Source: Liolophura sinensis (taxonomy: Eukaryota; Mollusca; Polyplacophora; Chitonida; Chitonidae). From it: a DNA stretch of 64,000 bases. The position numbers and the translations under genes were made by a program. Under the pieces are notes generated by a model that was given only the letters and a program-made list of their open reading frames with translations, did no database searches and had not been told where the DNA came from. Of this stretch, positions 1 through 11,267 are shown piece after piece (position 1 is the stretch's first letter; each line of letters begins with the position of its first letter). Location of the stretch: contig NC_088302.1 of NCBI RefSeq assembly GCF_032854445.1, positions 2,106,001 to 2,170,000 on the forward strand, given 5' to 3'.

Positions 1-687
1 AGAAAAAACCACGGTGCGAGCTGAACTTGGCTTGCCATAAACCCGTGTTGCAAACAAAGATAAATCATCTTTCCTGTCTAAGTCTTTACAAAAACGTGAT
101 AAATGTCAAACGGTTATCGTTTACAGTGAAGACGAGATTCACTGCAAGTCTTCCGGAAGCTGTGTATATGTTAAATTCGCAAAACACAGCTAATACTGCC
201 CGGGCCATAGAACACGCTACGAACGGAGCATTCTACATTTCTGCAAGGCCTCGTAATTACTTGTTTCTCACTACCACAGTTCCTATATTTTTTAACGTTT
301 GTAAAGACTGTAAAGAAGTGTCATAGCTAGGTTCGTTAACAAAAATAAACATTTTACACAAAACGTTTATAAACATGTTTTTGCACCTTTAAATAGCACC
401 CACGCGAAATTAGTCGTTTTCTCAAAAGCGGTGTATAACAGTTTGACCTACATTATCTATGGTTAAGCGAAAGGGCGCCATGCCTTTTAGAGGTAACATT
501 CTAATACTTTTGGTATATAGGGCCACTTTTAAATGTTTGGCAGAAAGTTGGCATTCAGTGGAAAGTGTGTTCTCAGGAACCCGGAAGTTGTCTTTATATA
601 GCATTGCGTTACCACATTTTGGTGAGTAGAGTGTTTGTGTGTGCACGAGAATGGTTAACCACGTATTAAAAAAGACACGTATTAGTA
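1..687. other. No recognisable feature
   Basis: Short open frames exist on both strands but none has a recognisable domain, splice context or repeat relationship to the rest of the window. I see nothing to annotate here. Confidence 0.5.
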
Positions 688-935
688 ACTAGTCTCTCGT
701 CAGTCTGAATCAAGCCTTGGTGACAGACACCCCAGTTCTTGTATCTCAGCAGATACAGTCATTAATTAACATTGCCTAATTCCCCATCATCAGGTTTGGA
801 TCTCAGCCAGAACTGTCATCTAAGCCAAATAATTTCAAATTACAATGGTTCAATTTGGCTTTTAAAAGCCGGAGAGACGGAGATGGCGCCATTTGGCGGA
901 TGTGGTAAACTAACACAGTCGTGACAAACATGTCT
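688..935 (+). repeat. DR1 dispersed repeat, module e
   Basis: This stretch is related to 38958-39220, 43310-43600 and, more weakly, 19680-19915. Shared words include TAACATTGCCTAATTCCCC, GGTTTGGATCTCAGCCAGAA and ACAAACATGTCTG near the end. It is noncoding in all frames. It is the terminal module of the mosaic repeat called DR1 in this annotation, present here without the other modules, so it looks like a fragment. Confidence 0.6.
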
Positions 936-1165
936 GTCACGTATATATAGATCTATGCTTGGTGTTTAACGTCGTACTTAACAATATTTTAGTCAAATGA
1001 CTACGAGAAGTCATGTGTATGTACATATATTGTGTCTTCTTGCGGAGGGCCAGTCCATGCCGCCAATGTGCCGTCGTCACTGATGTATCATGCCGAAGAC
1101 AAAAGGCAGAACATCCCACTCTGCCACATTATACTGACACCGGCCAACCAGACCTGTTTTCTTGA
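936..1165 (-). repeat. SINE family 2 (tRNA-related) diverged copy
   Basis: The words GCTTGGTGTTTAACGTCG, TACTTAACAAT and TTTTAGTCA, then a CCGGCCAACCAG segment near the right end, match the fuller copy at 47946-48290 and the copy at 7060-7275. The tRNA-like part seen at 48.25 kb is not recognisable here. The orientation is assigned from the 48-kb copy, whose tRNA-like T arm reads on the minus strand. Confidence 0.5.
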
Positions 1166-1494
1166 TGATTTATTTGAAATTAACATTTCATTAAAGTTGG
1201 TAAAAATAATAAATAGATTCCAGTTTTTCCACATTACCAAGCTGGCAAATCCGGTTAACATACTGCATCGCCCGGACAGTGGGAGCTTCATTGTTCAATA
1301 TAGTGGGTAATGTTTTATTCAAAGGGAAAGCATGATGCCTTATAACGGTTATTGGAATTTCTGACAATTTCTGACTTCCAGCGGAGATTTTGGACTGGCT
1401 CCATTAACGCCTGATCTGAACTGGAAAAGAGGAATTGTCCAATATTCCGGTGTGTGCAAACTGAGTGAGTAGAAGATCTGACTTGAGCAGAAGC

Positions 1495-1700
1495 CACTGT
1501 ACGATCTTCCCACTGTCATGATGACAGACGATGCCGGGCGGTTTCTTACTGTTACCCATTTCCAGTTCTCCCACAGACGAGGACCTCGCTCATTATCCGG
1601 CCAATTTAACACAACGTGCAGTCTGGGAATAACCTCCGATGAGTTATTTGGCGGTGAACTTATCGAATATAGAAAACATGTCTTGATTTAACAGTCAGCC
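1495..1700 (-). repeat. DR1 module d, minus orientation
   Basis: The segment GGCGGTTTCTTACTG ... TCATTATCCGGCCAATTTAA ... GTGCAGTCTGGGAAT is shared with 35810-35900 and 22020-22090. Those longer copies show that it belongs to module d of DR1 read in reverse. Divergence is substantial. Confidence 0.5.
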
Positions 1701-2116
1701 TAGTTTTAAGTCATGGATCTGTTAACTAATTGGATCATTTTGCTAAAGTATCACGAATAACCTCTATTAGACATCTAATACTTAAGTGTTCGTCATGTAA
1801 TACGTCATCATCTCAGTCACTCGTTTGTATTTAACAGTTTAGACTGTTTCTACAGAACAAAACAACACTACTGTTTTGAAACTTAAGTTTTGTAACATGC
1901 CATCATCTGTTTTCATTGGCATTAAATACATAAAAACACATGACAAACACCTTGTGACTATTACGTAGCGTTTCAAATCTTGTGTTCAAATCATATTGAC
2001 CCCAATGGACTTTTTGGCAAGCTCCGAAATATAAGAACTGACGGTGGCATGCGTGATTTTCTCATTGTTGTTCGTATTGTCTTTACATCCTGAGGAATTC
2101 TCTTAGAACATGGGTG

Positions 2117-2432
2117 AGAGATATTTTCTAAAGACGCTTATTTCGGGTATAAGCAGAGGCTCAACGTTATCTCGGGTATCAGCAGAGGTTTAAAATTATT
2201 TCGGATAGCAGCAGAGGTTCAAACTTTTCTGGGGTATAAACAGAGGCTCAAACTTATCTCGGGTGTAAGCAGAGGTTCAAACTTATCTTGGGTATAAACA
2301 GAGGTTCAAACTTTTGTCGGGTATAAGCAGAGGTTCAAACTTTTGTCGGGTATAAACAAAGGTTCAAACTTATCTCGGGTATCAGCAGAGGTGGAAATTT
2401 ATCTCGGGTATAAAAAGTTCAAATTCAGAAGC
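2117..2432. repeat. 29-bp minisatellite, about 11 copies
   Basis: Imperfect tandem units carry TCTCGGGTATAAGCAGAGG followed by TTCAAACTT. The paralogous position at about 14475-14505 contains only one unit-like sequence (CGAACTTATCTGGGGTATAA), so this array appears to have expanded after the two segments separated. Confidence 0.85.
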
Positions 2433-3295
2433 AGAAGGGTCACAAGGACCAGTGTAGGCCAGCCAGACGAGGATAACGGCGCGTTTGTAGTGTGAGATGG
2501 GGAGATATCCGGCAAGTGCTCAGCAGATTGATCCGCGATTATAGAAACCTGCTGAAGTCTGTGTCACATGGTGAGTCAGACAGGCATGGCAACCATTGGT
2601 TCAGGCTTCAAAAGCCTTTAAGTCCGGTTATCATTTATATGCTGGGTCACGAGTTTTTTCTAGTAATGCCTTTAGTCCGAAAGTGTATCAGCTAATACTT
2701 GAATTAATTTTATAAATTAAATTTTAGCTAAACTCGGCAGACAATGCAGTTGTCCAAAGCCAAAGTATTACAGCAGCAGTTATATTTCATATTTAATAAA
2801 CTTTTAAACAAATTTTTGGGGGCTAAATACAAAGTTGAAGACTTGGCTTAAAGTTAAATCTGGTATCAAGTCTTAAAACAGTTCTGAACAACCAAGTCCT
2901 CTTGTGTTAATACTCCCTCTGTAATGTCGCTCCTTCCGCTCTTCAGAATTAAATGGGTTCGTTTTTCACCATTTATATGTATTCTACTTATGTTAGAACA
3001 AAGCTTTTGGTGTTACTGTTATTGGCTTATATGGAGCTCGGAGCCAGGGGAAAACGTTGTCTCGTATCTTAAAGAGATTTGTCACTCTGTGGAAGGGCAG
3101 CCTTTGATTATGGCTAGAATAAGACTGCGCTCCCCTTGGTGTATCTCGGAGAGCTGTATTCAACCAGGATTAGAAAACGGTTTTACAGAATAATAACCAT
3201 TGATAACTACATGTTATATCCAGAGCAGCTCTGTTTGAACCACGGGACATCTACTTATAATAGATCCACAGATCGAATGATTTACATGCAATGAT
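2433..3295. other. Noncoding part of segmental duplication; no gene seen
   Basis: Two short open frames on the plus strand (2492-2695 and 2924-3193) have no recognisable domain. Much of this stretch aligns by eye to 14510-15010, where the frames are not preserved, which argues against coding. Confidence 0.5.
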
Positions 3296-3299
3296 AATA

Positions 3300-3522
3300 G
3301 GGTTCAATGACACTAAGCTTGACTGATACTAAGGTTCAATGATATTAAGGTTCACTGATATTAAGGTTCAATGATATTGAGGTCCAATGATATTAAGGTT
3401 CAATGATACCAAGGTTCACCGATACTAAGGTCCAATGATATTAAGCTTCAATGATTCTAGGGTTCAATGATATTAAGGTTCAGTGATACAAAGCTTCACT
3501 GATACTAAGGTTCAATGATATT
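3300..3522. repeat. 16-bp minisatellite, about 14 copies
   Basis: Tandem units of the form GGTTCAATGATATTAA, with AAGCTT, ACTGATACT and CACTGATA variants. A three-copy satellite of the same unit lies at 4068-4118, separated by about 550 bp of non-repeated sequence. Confidence 0.85.
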
Positions 3523-4067
3523 AAAGGAGAAGGAAGTTTGAATATCAAGCAAATTCCATTGAAAAGAGTATACATTTCCTCGCAGGTGCATGAAATAAAA
3601 ATTCTGAGATGGACCTCAAGTTGCTAAATTATAAGTCAGAGCCAAAATCCTCTGTGGGCGACTCCATTTTACCCTAGAACTAGTCCGGCAGTCTCCTGTG
3701 TTATGAGGAGAATTGCCTTCGGAAACCGCCGAAATGCAGTTCGTACATTTCCGGTAGAAATCTTCTTCACTTGAGGTAGGAACAGTACAGTTCATTTCGG
3801 GCAACCGAAATGTTGGATGTACGTCCCGAGTTTACACGAACAACCCGGCAGTTTTAATGACTCTCATTGCCTGAGAGGCATCACACACCCAGCATAAATT
3901 ACAGGGTGTTAAATATGGAGGCTGCGATGAACTCAGCGATTTATGCCAGTTTTGCCGTTTTCAGCTTTAACGTGTATAGCGAGGAACAATCGCAAAATTA
4001 TGCAGCCAGATAGAAAAACTGTGCTCTTTTTAGCCTATAGTGTCATTGTTTTAAGTTTTCTTCTCAT
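3523..4067. other. Unassigned sequence between two 16-bp arrays
   Basis: No recognisable coding or RNA feature. The minus frame 3616-3804 is short and featureless. Because the same 16-bp unit lies on both sides, this block may be an insertion into an originally continuous array. Confidence 0.4.
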
Positions 4068-4118
4068 TTAAGGTTCAATGATATTAAGGTTCACTGACAC
4101 TAAGGTTCAGTGATACTA
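4068..4118. repeat. 16-bp minisatellite, about 3 copies
   Basis: This is the same GGTTCAATGATATTAA-type unit as 3300-3522. It is a short residual block. Confidence 0.75.
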
Positions 4119-4970
4119 AGGCTTTTGTTCAATGTACACGTAGTGATACCATGCGAATTCTGACATATTAGCTTTGTTTGAGCTTAACTACATTCATAAG
4201 CGTCTGGGCAGACCGAGGCTCTGAATAAACCAACCCCGTTTTTGAACAGTAAAACTCCTGCACGCTGTTATGCAAATATGATCACAAAATAAACCAACCC
4301 CATTCTCTAACCCCAAATTTCCTGCATGCTGTTAAACAAATATGATCACTCAAGTATGTTTTGATTTACTGCTTTATTATGGATTTGATTCTTGTGTCAA
4401 AAATGAGCATACTTTGAATCACATAACATAATCAATCAATGACACCAAAATTCTGATAAGAAATTTGTAAAACTGACTCACACATTTAAGTATATAGATT
4501 TCCAGCTCTTCCATGCAACACTTGTTTCTCTATGCTTTGCCATTTACAAGCCCCAGTTAGAGACGAAAATGTTGCCCCAAGGCACGACAGTTAGAAATGT
4601 AACATATGATAGGCGACGTGTTATATTGAACATTTTAAGATTGTGACGATGTAAACTTTGATCGATTGTAAACTCTAATCCTTAGTATTGGTTGTTGCTC
4701 GGCCATAAGGGATTCCATCAAATTTTAAATTAGCCCTGACTGGAGAGAGATATTTAAGACATCACGAAGAAGCGATGCCCTTCCTTTGACACACAGGAGA
4801 AAAGTACCTTTTCATTGCGATCACATCGCTCAGTTCTACAGGGATATAAAACGAGAGAAGATGGATAAGGAGGTTAGCGTGAATAATTTATACACTGTTT
4901 GTGAGACAGAGAGAAATAACACATCAAAAAATATGCCGTCACAAGTAAAGCGTTTCAGAAGCACTTGGCC
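4119..4970. other. Unassigned, partly duplicated at about 15.1-15.36 kb
   Basis: Weak collinear similarity to 15100-15360 is visible (for example AACTGACTCACACATTTAAGTATA against a similar block near 15310-15335). Two short CCAACCCC...TTT...CCTGCA(C/T)GCTGTTA segments repeat at 4230-4290 and 4295-4350. No coding signal. Confidence 0.4.
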
Positions 4971-4971
4971 G

Positions 4972-5408
4972 CTGGACAAGCTATGACAATGTACACGAAT
5001 GTTTTAATCACCTTTCAAACCTGGACAAGCTAAGACATTGTACACCAATATTTTAATCACCTTTCAAACCTGGACAAGCTAAGACATTGTACACGAATGT
5101 TTGAATCACCTTTCAAACCTGGACAAGCTAAGACATTGTACACGAATGTTTGAATCACCTTTCAAACCTGGACAAGCTAAGATATTGTACACGAATGTTT
5201 GAATCACCTTTCAAACCTGGACAAGCTAAGACATTGTACACGAATGTTTGAATCACCTTTCAAACCTGGACAAGCTAAGACATTGTACACGAATGTTTCA
5301 ATCGCCCTTCAAACCTGGACAAGCTAAGACATTGTACACGAATATTTTAATCACCCTTCAAACCTGGACAAGTTAAGACATTGTACACGAATGTTTTAAT
5401 CACCCTTC
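4972..5408. repeat. 49-bp minisatellite, about 9 copies
   Basis: Well-conserved tandem units carry GGACAAGCTAAGACATTG, TACACGAATGTTT and ATCACCTTTCAAACCT. The outer units are the most diverged and the inner ones are nearly identical, the usual pattern of array homogenisation. Confidence 0.93.
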
Positions 5409-6290
5409 ATCCTATGGGACATCCGTTTGTTTATTTAGGACTTTTCTTTCGGGTACAGAAATAGCATTAACTATGGAGATGTATACCCTTGGGTTTTATG
5501 GGAGGAAAGAGTTTCATGGGAGCCGTGGATATTGTTTGTTTGGGGCAACAGTATAGTGACGATATGACTTAACGATCGTGTCAGAATGTAGGACAATAGA
5601 TTCTGAAACTGTCGAGTGAAGAAATACATAGAAGATGTAGAGCCTGTATCTTACATGCGCTACCAAGACATCAATCTGCGACAGAAAGGCGGACATCTGT
5701 CTGCTATGGCACATGACATGCATGCTTTGAAGCTAGCTTTATTAACCGATTCCATAAATTTAAAGTTAATTTAAAATTTTGGCATTTCCTTATAAACCTT
5801 AGTTTATAAGGAAACATGGCCTGCTATAAAATGTCTCCCAAATCATTCCACTCAGAGTGCTCTCCACTCGCACGGTGCAATTCTACAATATAGGGTTTTG
5901 GAAACTGCACTTGTAATTATCAGCCTTATTTCCTTCTGTCCGTGAACGGAAACAGGTTTGGCTTTTTCATTTGGTGCTTAGCGAGCCGCATGAAGCCACT
6001 TAAAATATACATTGGGATAAGCAAGTTGTATGCGGTGATGTCACTGTGACACTTATACCTTGCTGATCATAGTTAATCTAGTATATCCAAGTACTTATTT
6101 TTACAACAATCGATAAAATATAAACGGCAGGAAAGCACCACAGTGACGGATGACCATAGTGTTTGCACATTGTATACAGATTTTCTCCAAGGACTCCACG
6201 TAATACTCACTTCTCTTTGTCCACTTACAAAATGATTCTCTGATAACAAGAGTGATTGTTTTGTTGACAGAAACTGCCGGTAAAGTTGCC
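5409..6290. other. No gene seen; contains one perfect hairpin
   Basis: Apart from the hairpin at 5785-5814 I see no structure. The short open frames here (for example minus 5514-5723 and minus 6073-6360) carry no recognisable domain. Confidence 0.45.
5785..5814. other. Perfect 13-bp inverted repeat (hairpin)
   Basis: TTTCCTTATAAAC and GTTTATAAGGAAA flank the loop CTTA. The stem is perfect. It lies in non-repetitive sequence and no copy was noticed elsewhere in the window. Confidence 0.9.
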
Positions 6291-6404
6291 AATTTGGCTT
6301 CACAGAGTGACCAAGGTTTCTGGAATTTCGGAAATTTTGCAATCTTTTACGCCAAGGCATTCAGCAAATAAATTCAATTCCTGTCAATCGGGGATTACGT
6401 GTGT

Positions 6405-6860
6405 CTGTGATAAAGTGTATGTCCACGTGGTCACCCGGGATCCCGCAGTATCCAGACTTAGGGTTAGATCTAAGTAGACAATAACTCTCCAGCCGCAAGA
6501 ATTGGTTAGTCATGATTCTCCTTGTTCCCCGCCATATTAAATGTCCGTCAGCTCCAGTAAAGATCGGCGGCAGGGAGATATTAACTGCCGTGAAGCCAGA
6601 CCACTGGGACTCCGAACAAAACTTGCACAGAAAGGTCAGACTTATACACAAGGGCATGGAGATAACAGAGATTGTTCCTTCACCGTAACTTTGTATCTCC
6701 CCGTAATATCGAATTATACAGCTAATAAAGTCATTTACACCGCTAATCTGCCAGTTACAGCAGGCGGGTTCCCAATATTGACGCGGGTTTCGGGTTTTCC
6801 AATAGGCTACTTCATTGCTGTCACGTGGTTATTTATGAGTCACGATACCCCGCTAGAGTA
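6405..6860 (+). repeat. DR1 dispersed repeat, modules b and c
   Basis: Recognisable words are CCAGACTTAGGGTTAGATC, AATAACTCTCCAGCCGCAAG, AGAAAGGTCAGACTTA, ATTATACAGCTAATAAAG and ATTGACGCGGGTTTCGGG. The same words in the same order occur at 17085-17365, 23990-24370, reversed at 27705-28090, and at 38160-38560 and 42600-43040. A 119-codon open frame lies within it, but related copies do not preserve that frame, so I treat it as noncoding. Confidence 0.75.
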
Positions 6861-7059
6861 TCAAAATAATTGTTTCAGACTGTTGTATTCAGAAAACTAG
6901 TAACCTAAAGCTGACCGATGAACTATTTTTTAAATGTTGTTTACCAAGACAATAAGCTGTGTTATTAAGACGTCGTGGGATCATTTTATTGATTAAGATG
7001 TAAAAAAGTAAAAAAGATTTGAAATCGTTCTGTATACAGATGCTGACCATTTTGTCATA
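6861..7059. other. Unassigned spacer
   Basis: AT-rich sequence with no recognised feature. Confidence 0.4.
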
Positions 7060-7275
7060 CATGTATGCTTGGTCGTGCTTGACAAGTTTGCAGTCATGTG
7101 ACGGCTAGGAGTCATCAGGTATATACACATTTACTGTGTCTTCCTGTGGCAGGGCGAGTCCCTACCGCCAAAGTGCTGCCGCCACTGAAATGTCAAGGCG
7201 AGGACACCAGACATGACACCACACCCTGTCACATTTTATCGACACCGGTCAACCAGTCCTGTCTCCTTGCTCTAA
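7060..7275 (-). repeat. SINE family 2 diverged copy
   Basis: This copy shares GCTTG...GTCATGTGACG, CTGTGTCTTCCTGTGGCAG, AAGTGCTGCC and ATCGACACCGGTCAACCAGTC with 936-1165 and 47946-48290. It is diverged and lacks a clear tRNA-like end. Confidence 0.5.
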
Positions 7276-7479
7276 CCTCTCTAACCTGAGTGCTACGTGA
7301 GACAGCAGCACATAACACTTTCAGAATCTTTGGTATGACTTGACACGAGTTTGATTCAGTTTGTAAGTCACTTCGCCTACCACTGTCAACGACAGTGGTG
7401 TTTTGTTTGTAAGTCAGTCTGTCTACCATTGTCAACGACAGTGTTGTTTTTAGTTCCTGGGCAAATTTAACGTTCTTCA

Positions 7480-7760
7480 GTCACATTAAAATTAGAGAAT
7501 CTGGACAACTCGTACGGAAAGGTCAGACTGAGATATTGGAGATGAGAGAATTCTTCCTCTACCGAAACTTTTTATCAGTCAGTCTGACCTAATTATAAAG
7601 TTAATAACGACAGTACTATCGCTAGCCTGCCTGCAGCTGGCGGCGTACTTCCGGATATTGATGCGTCCCGGTCTGCCATACAGCCGACAACTTGTCTCCG
7701 TCATGGGATAATTATCAGTTCTTTTATTGGACAAGACGACCTTGTGATGGTATGAATTAC
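7480..7760 (+). repeat. DR1 dispersed repeat, module c
   Basis: GAAAGGTCAGACTGAGA, TGACCTAATTATAAAGTTAA, CTGCAGCTGGCGGCGTACTT, CCGGATATTGATGCGTCCCG and TTTATTGGACAAGACGA match the module c segments at 38340-38560 and 42815-43040. It follows a SINE family 2 copy. Confidence 0.75.
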
Positions 7761-7801
7761 TCGCTAATCACTCGATCTTTGTGTTATAGACAACTGATTT
7801 G

Positions 7802-7940
7802 TGATTTATTTATTTGATTGGTATATTTTCCTTATATTACGGCGGCCAGCATTGTGGTAGGGGTGGGGGGGGGGGGGGGGGACACACGATTATCTGCGGG
7901 GTGCTGACAGACCTACCCATCTACGACCAGAGCCGGATTT
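7802..7940 (-). repeat. MetaSINE-like SINE with internal poly-G
   Basis: It begins with TTTATTTATTTGATTGG, the complement of a (TAAA)n SINE tail, and continues with ACGGCGGCCAGCATTGTGG and GGTGCTGACAGACCT. It is the same family as 43842-44008. The segment that should carry GGAAACCGGGCAGAGCCC is replaced by a G run of about 17 (7865-7881), either an expanded tract or an assembly artefact. Confidence 0.7.
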
Positions 7941-8449
7941 GTTAAGTGTAAGTTTAACTGGATGACTATTTTGTATAAATGGACGTTTTTAACCTTCCAG
8001 AGCTATTGTGTATTATTATAACTCATCCAGTGATTGTCGTATTCAGTGGTTAATTCACGGTTACGCGATATTTCGCAAACCCTGATGTACAACAGTAACG
8101 TGTTCAAGTAAAGCAACGTCACTTTCACATACAATACCCCAAGTCTAGGATGAAATAGCCAACGATCTCTTACAAATACGTCAAATAAAATCATGCTCCT
8201 ACGTTTTATTTCTTCTACCATAGTTATCTCTCTTTGATCTCTCTCTCTGAAATCTGCCTGGCTGAAGTTACTTATTCCCTTTTCCCTATTGCCGAATTTC
8301 TAACTTCTTTCTGCCTCAAATAAACTGGCATGAAATGCGCACTAAATCTAGTGCGCTGACTCATTCAATCATTTATAGCTAGATAGACAGTTTATAGTTA
8401 ATAGACACCATGCAATATGGGAGAAAAACATACGGAGCAAATACGTTAT
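7941..8449. other. No recognisable feature
   Basis: Mixed AT-rich sequence with a minus-strand 72-codon frame (8003-8221) that shows no domain. Nothing supportable. Confidence 0.45.
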
Positions 8450-9345
8450 GAATTGATTTACTGAGTATAATCCAGTTATAAAACAAAGTCCACTTAACTC
8501 TAAGGTTATTATTCTTTGCTAAACATCCCCCAAAAAAACGATATTGTTAGGAGTCTTCAGGGGTCAGCAGACTCCCAAAGACCACTTACTGAATAAAAAT
8601 ATGGCCAACCAATATGTTTTAATTAGTACCGGTAAGTTATTATCTTTCGCCCACCCTAAAACAAGATTTAATCAACTCTTAGATTAGTTTGCACTGGCAA
8701 ACAGCACAAACAAGCTATATCATTAGTTTTCAGGGATCAATAGGTCATCAAACATCACTTACTGGATAAAAAATTATCTCAACCATGACGTGTTAAGTAC
8801 CAGTAAGTCAATATCTGTATTATCATTTTGTCACCTTAAAACAAGACCCAATCAACTGTTTATTTATTATTGTTTACACTATTATTATTTCTTGCACAAC
8901 AGAAACTAGATTCTTACGGGTCTTCAAGGGTGGATAAGCTCCTAAACATCACTTACTAGCTTAATAATATGCTCACCCACCACTTTTTTAGTTATTTACT
9001 GTCTAAAATATTATAACGGATTTTTCTTACACTCTAAGGTAATGTCCGAGGGTCTACTGACGACTGAAGACCACTAACAATGTAGTTTCATTGGGCAGTT
9101 TTGCAAAGATGAAGAATCTAAGAGTTCACTGCACCTCGTTTTAAGGTGTCAGAAACAGAATATAGATAATAAATTAGCGATATTTAAAACATTGGTTGAT
9201 CATTTTTTTAATCAATAATCGATGAGTGGGGGCTACCAAAGACTCGTAACACTTTAAGAGAATAATAGCAGGGTTGATTAGACCTGGTTTTATGGTGGAA
9301 GAAAAGGGCTATAGCCAGTAAATCAATGTATAAATTGTATAAAGT
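8450..9345. repeat. Inverted multimer of a ~190-bp unit (foldback-like element)
   Basis: A unit of about 190 bp occurs about two and a half times in forward orientation, then about one and a half times inverted, with the axis near 9055. Markers are GTCTTCAGGGGTCAGCAGAC (8554), the diverged TTTTCAGGGATCAATAGGTC (8729) and GTCTTCAAGGGTGGATAAGC (8920), and the reverse-oriented GGTCTACTGACGACTGAAGA (9050). Other markers are CCTAAAACAAGATTTAATCA (8654) with reversed counterparts near 9130 and 9275. The ends are symmetrical: GAATTGATTTACTG at the left and CAGTAAATCAATG at the right. It is noncoding and internally diverged, so old. It resembles a foldback or MITE-type element but matches no family I can name. 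Confidence 0.6.
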
Positions 9346-9349
9346 GGTT

Positions 9350-10940
9350 CTGGGTATTTCCCCTATTGAGTGATTTTTTCCCCTGCATATTTCCCCTTTT
9401 AAATGATCTTTTTGTTCTGTATATTTCCCCTATTGAGTGATGCTTTGGTTCTGTATACTTCCCCTATTGAGTGATCTTTTGGTTCTGTATATTTCGCCTA
9501 TTAAGTAATCGTTTGGTTCTGTATATTTCGCCTATTAAGTAATCGTTTGGTTCTGTATTTTTCTCCTATTGAGTGATGATTTGGTTCTGTATATTTTTCT
9601 CTATGGAGTGATCTTTTTGGTTCTGTATATTTCCCCTAATGAGTAATCGTTTGGTTCTGTATATTTTCCTTATTGAGTGATCTTTTGGTTCTGTATATTT
9701 CCCCTAATGAGTAATCGTTTGGTTCTGTATATTTCCCCTATTTAGTGACCTTTTGGCTCTGTATATTTCCCCTATTTAGTAATCTTTTCGTTCTGTATAT
9801 TTTCCCTATTGAGTTCTGGTTCTGTGTATTTCCCCTATTGGGGGATATTTTAGTTCTGTATATTTCGCCTATTAAGTCAGCCTTTGGTTCTGTATATTTC
9901 CCTTATTAAGTAATCGTTTGGTTCTGTATATTTCCCCTATTGAGTGATCTTTTGGTTCTGTATATTTCCCCAATTTAGTAATCTTTTGGTTCTGTATATT
10001 TCCCCTATTGGGGATATTTTTGTTCTGTATATTTCGCCTATTAAGTAAGCCTTTGGTTCTGTATATTTCCCTTATTAAGTAATCGTTTGGTTCTGTATAT
10101 TTCCCCTATTAAGTGATCTTTTCGATCTGTATATTTTCCCTATTGAGTGATCTTTTGGTTCTGTATATTCCCCTAATGAGTGATCTTTTTGTTCTGTATA
10201 CTTCCCCTATTAAGTGATCTTTTCGTTCTGTATCTTTTCCCTATTGAGTAATCTTTTGGTTCTGCATATTTCCCCTATTAAGTAATCGTTTGGTTCTGTA
10301 TATTTCCCCTATTGAGTGATCTTTTGGTTCTGTATATTTCCCCAATTTAGTAATCTTTTGGTTCTGTATATTTCCCCTATTGGGGGATATTTTTGTTCTG
10401 TATATTTCGCCTATTAAGTAAGCCTTTGGTTCTGTATATTTCCCTTATTGAGTGATCTTTTGGTTCTGTATATTTCCCCTATTGAGGGATCTTTTCGATC
10501 TGTATATTTTCCCTATTGAGTGATCTTTTGGTTCTGTATATTCCCCTAATGAGTGATCTTTTTGTTCTGTATACTTCACCTATTAAGTGATCTTTTCGTT
10601 CTGTATCTTTTCCCTATTGAGTAATCTTTTGGTTCTGCATATTTCCCCTATTGAGTGATCTTTTGGTTCTGTATATTTCCTCTATTGAGTGATCTTTTGG
10701 TTCTGTATATTTTCCCTATTGAGCGATGTTTTTGGTTCTGTATATTTTCCCTATTGAGTGATGTTTTGGTTCTGTATATTTCCCCTATTCAGTGATCTTT
10801 TGGTTCGGTAAATTTTCCCTATTCAGTGATCTTTGGTTCTGTATATTTCCCCAATTTAGTGATCTTTCGGTTCGGTATATTTTCCCTATGGAGTGATGTT
10901 TTGGTTCTGTATATTTCTCCTATTGAGTGATGTTTTGGTG
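9350..10940. repeat. 34-bp minisatellite, about 47 copies
   Basis: Units read GGTTCTGTATATTTCCCC then TATTGAGTGATCTTTT, with many variants (CGCCTATTAAGTAA, CCAATTTAGTAA, GGGGGATATTTTT). Variant order repeats: the run with GGGGATATTTT, then ATTAAGTAAGCC, then CCCTTATT recurs at about 9838, 10010 and 10380, so blocks of several units were duplicated together. The array abuts the inverted element at 8450-9345. Confidence 0.95.
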
Positions 10941-11267
10941 CCTATTGACCAATGAAGACACTCAGAATCTCGCACTGAGTGAGTCAGTGCAATGGGTATA
11001 AAGTGTTTTCTCTGCTGGCAGAAAGAAGTAGGAAAATAATCGGTATAAGGGTATAGGGAATAAGTAACTAACTTCAATTACATCTTGTTTGTAAAGTAAA
11101 ACAACTGGGCGATATCCAGCTCTGGAACTGACATTCAGCGATCTAGAATACATCTAGAGGAATTGCACTGTTGGTAGCATAAAACATATGGGTTCCTCGA
11201 TAAGTGATCTTCCACTCTTGTTCCACACCCATTAAACATAATTTTTCTGGAGATAGCACTCCCTGAT
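10941..11267. other. Spacer between two large arrays
   Basis: Unique-looking sequence with overlapping 63-codon minus frames and no recognisable domain. Confidence 0.45.

Larger units (their letters stand above)
1615..4500. repeat. Left copy of a diverged segmental duplication (partner about 13965-15360)
   Basis: Collinear matches run through both copies. GATGAGTTATTTGGCGGTGA at 1638 pairs with GATGAACTGTTTGGCAGTGA near 13998; the block around 2030-2110 pairs with 14350-14460; GACGAGGATAACGGCGC near 2468 pairs with GACGAGGATAAGGGCAC near 14530; ATGGGTTCGTTTTTCACCAT near 2953 pairs with ATGGGTTCGTTGTTCACAAT near 14858; and the 4360-4490 area pairs with about 15200-15350. The left copy is longer because it contains a 29-bp array and 16-bp arrays absent on the right. 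No coding content is recognised in either copy. Confidence 0.55.

Noticed and set aside
6541-6900. 119-codon plus-strand frame
   Set aside because: It lies within a DR1 copy, and related copies at 17, 24, 28, 38 and 42 kb do not keep the frame.
9350-10940. CRISPR-like direct repeats
   Set aside because: Units are head-to-tail with no unique spacers, in a eukaryotic context. This is a minisatellite; the same applies to the other arrays.
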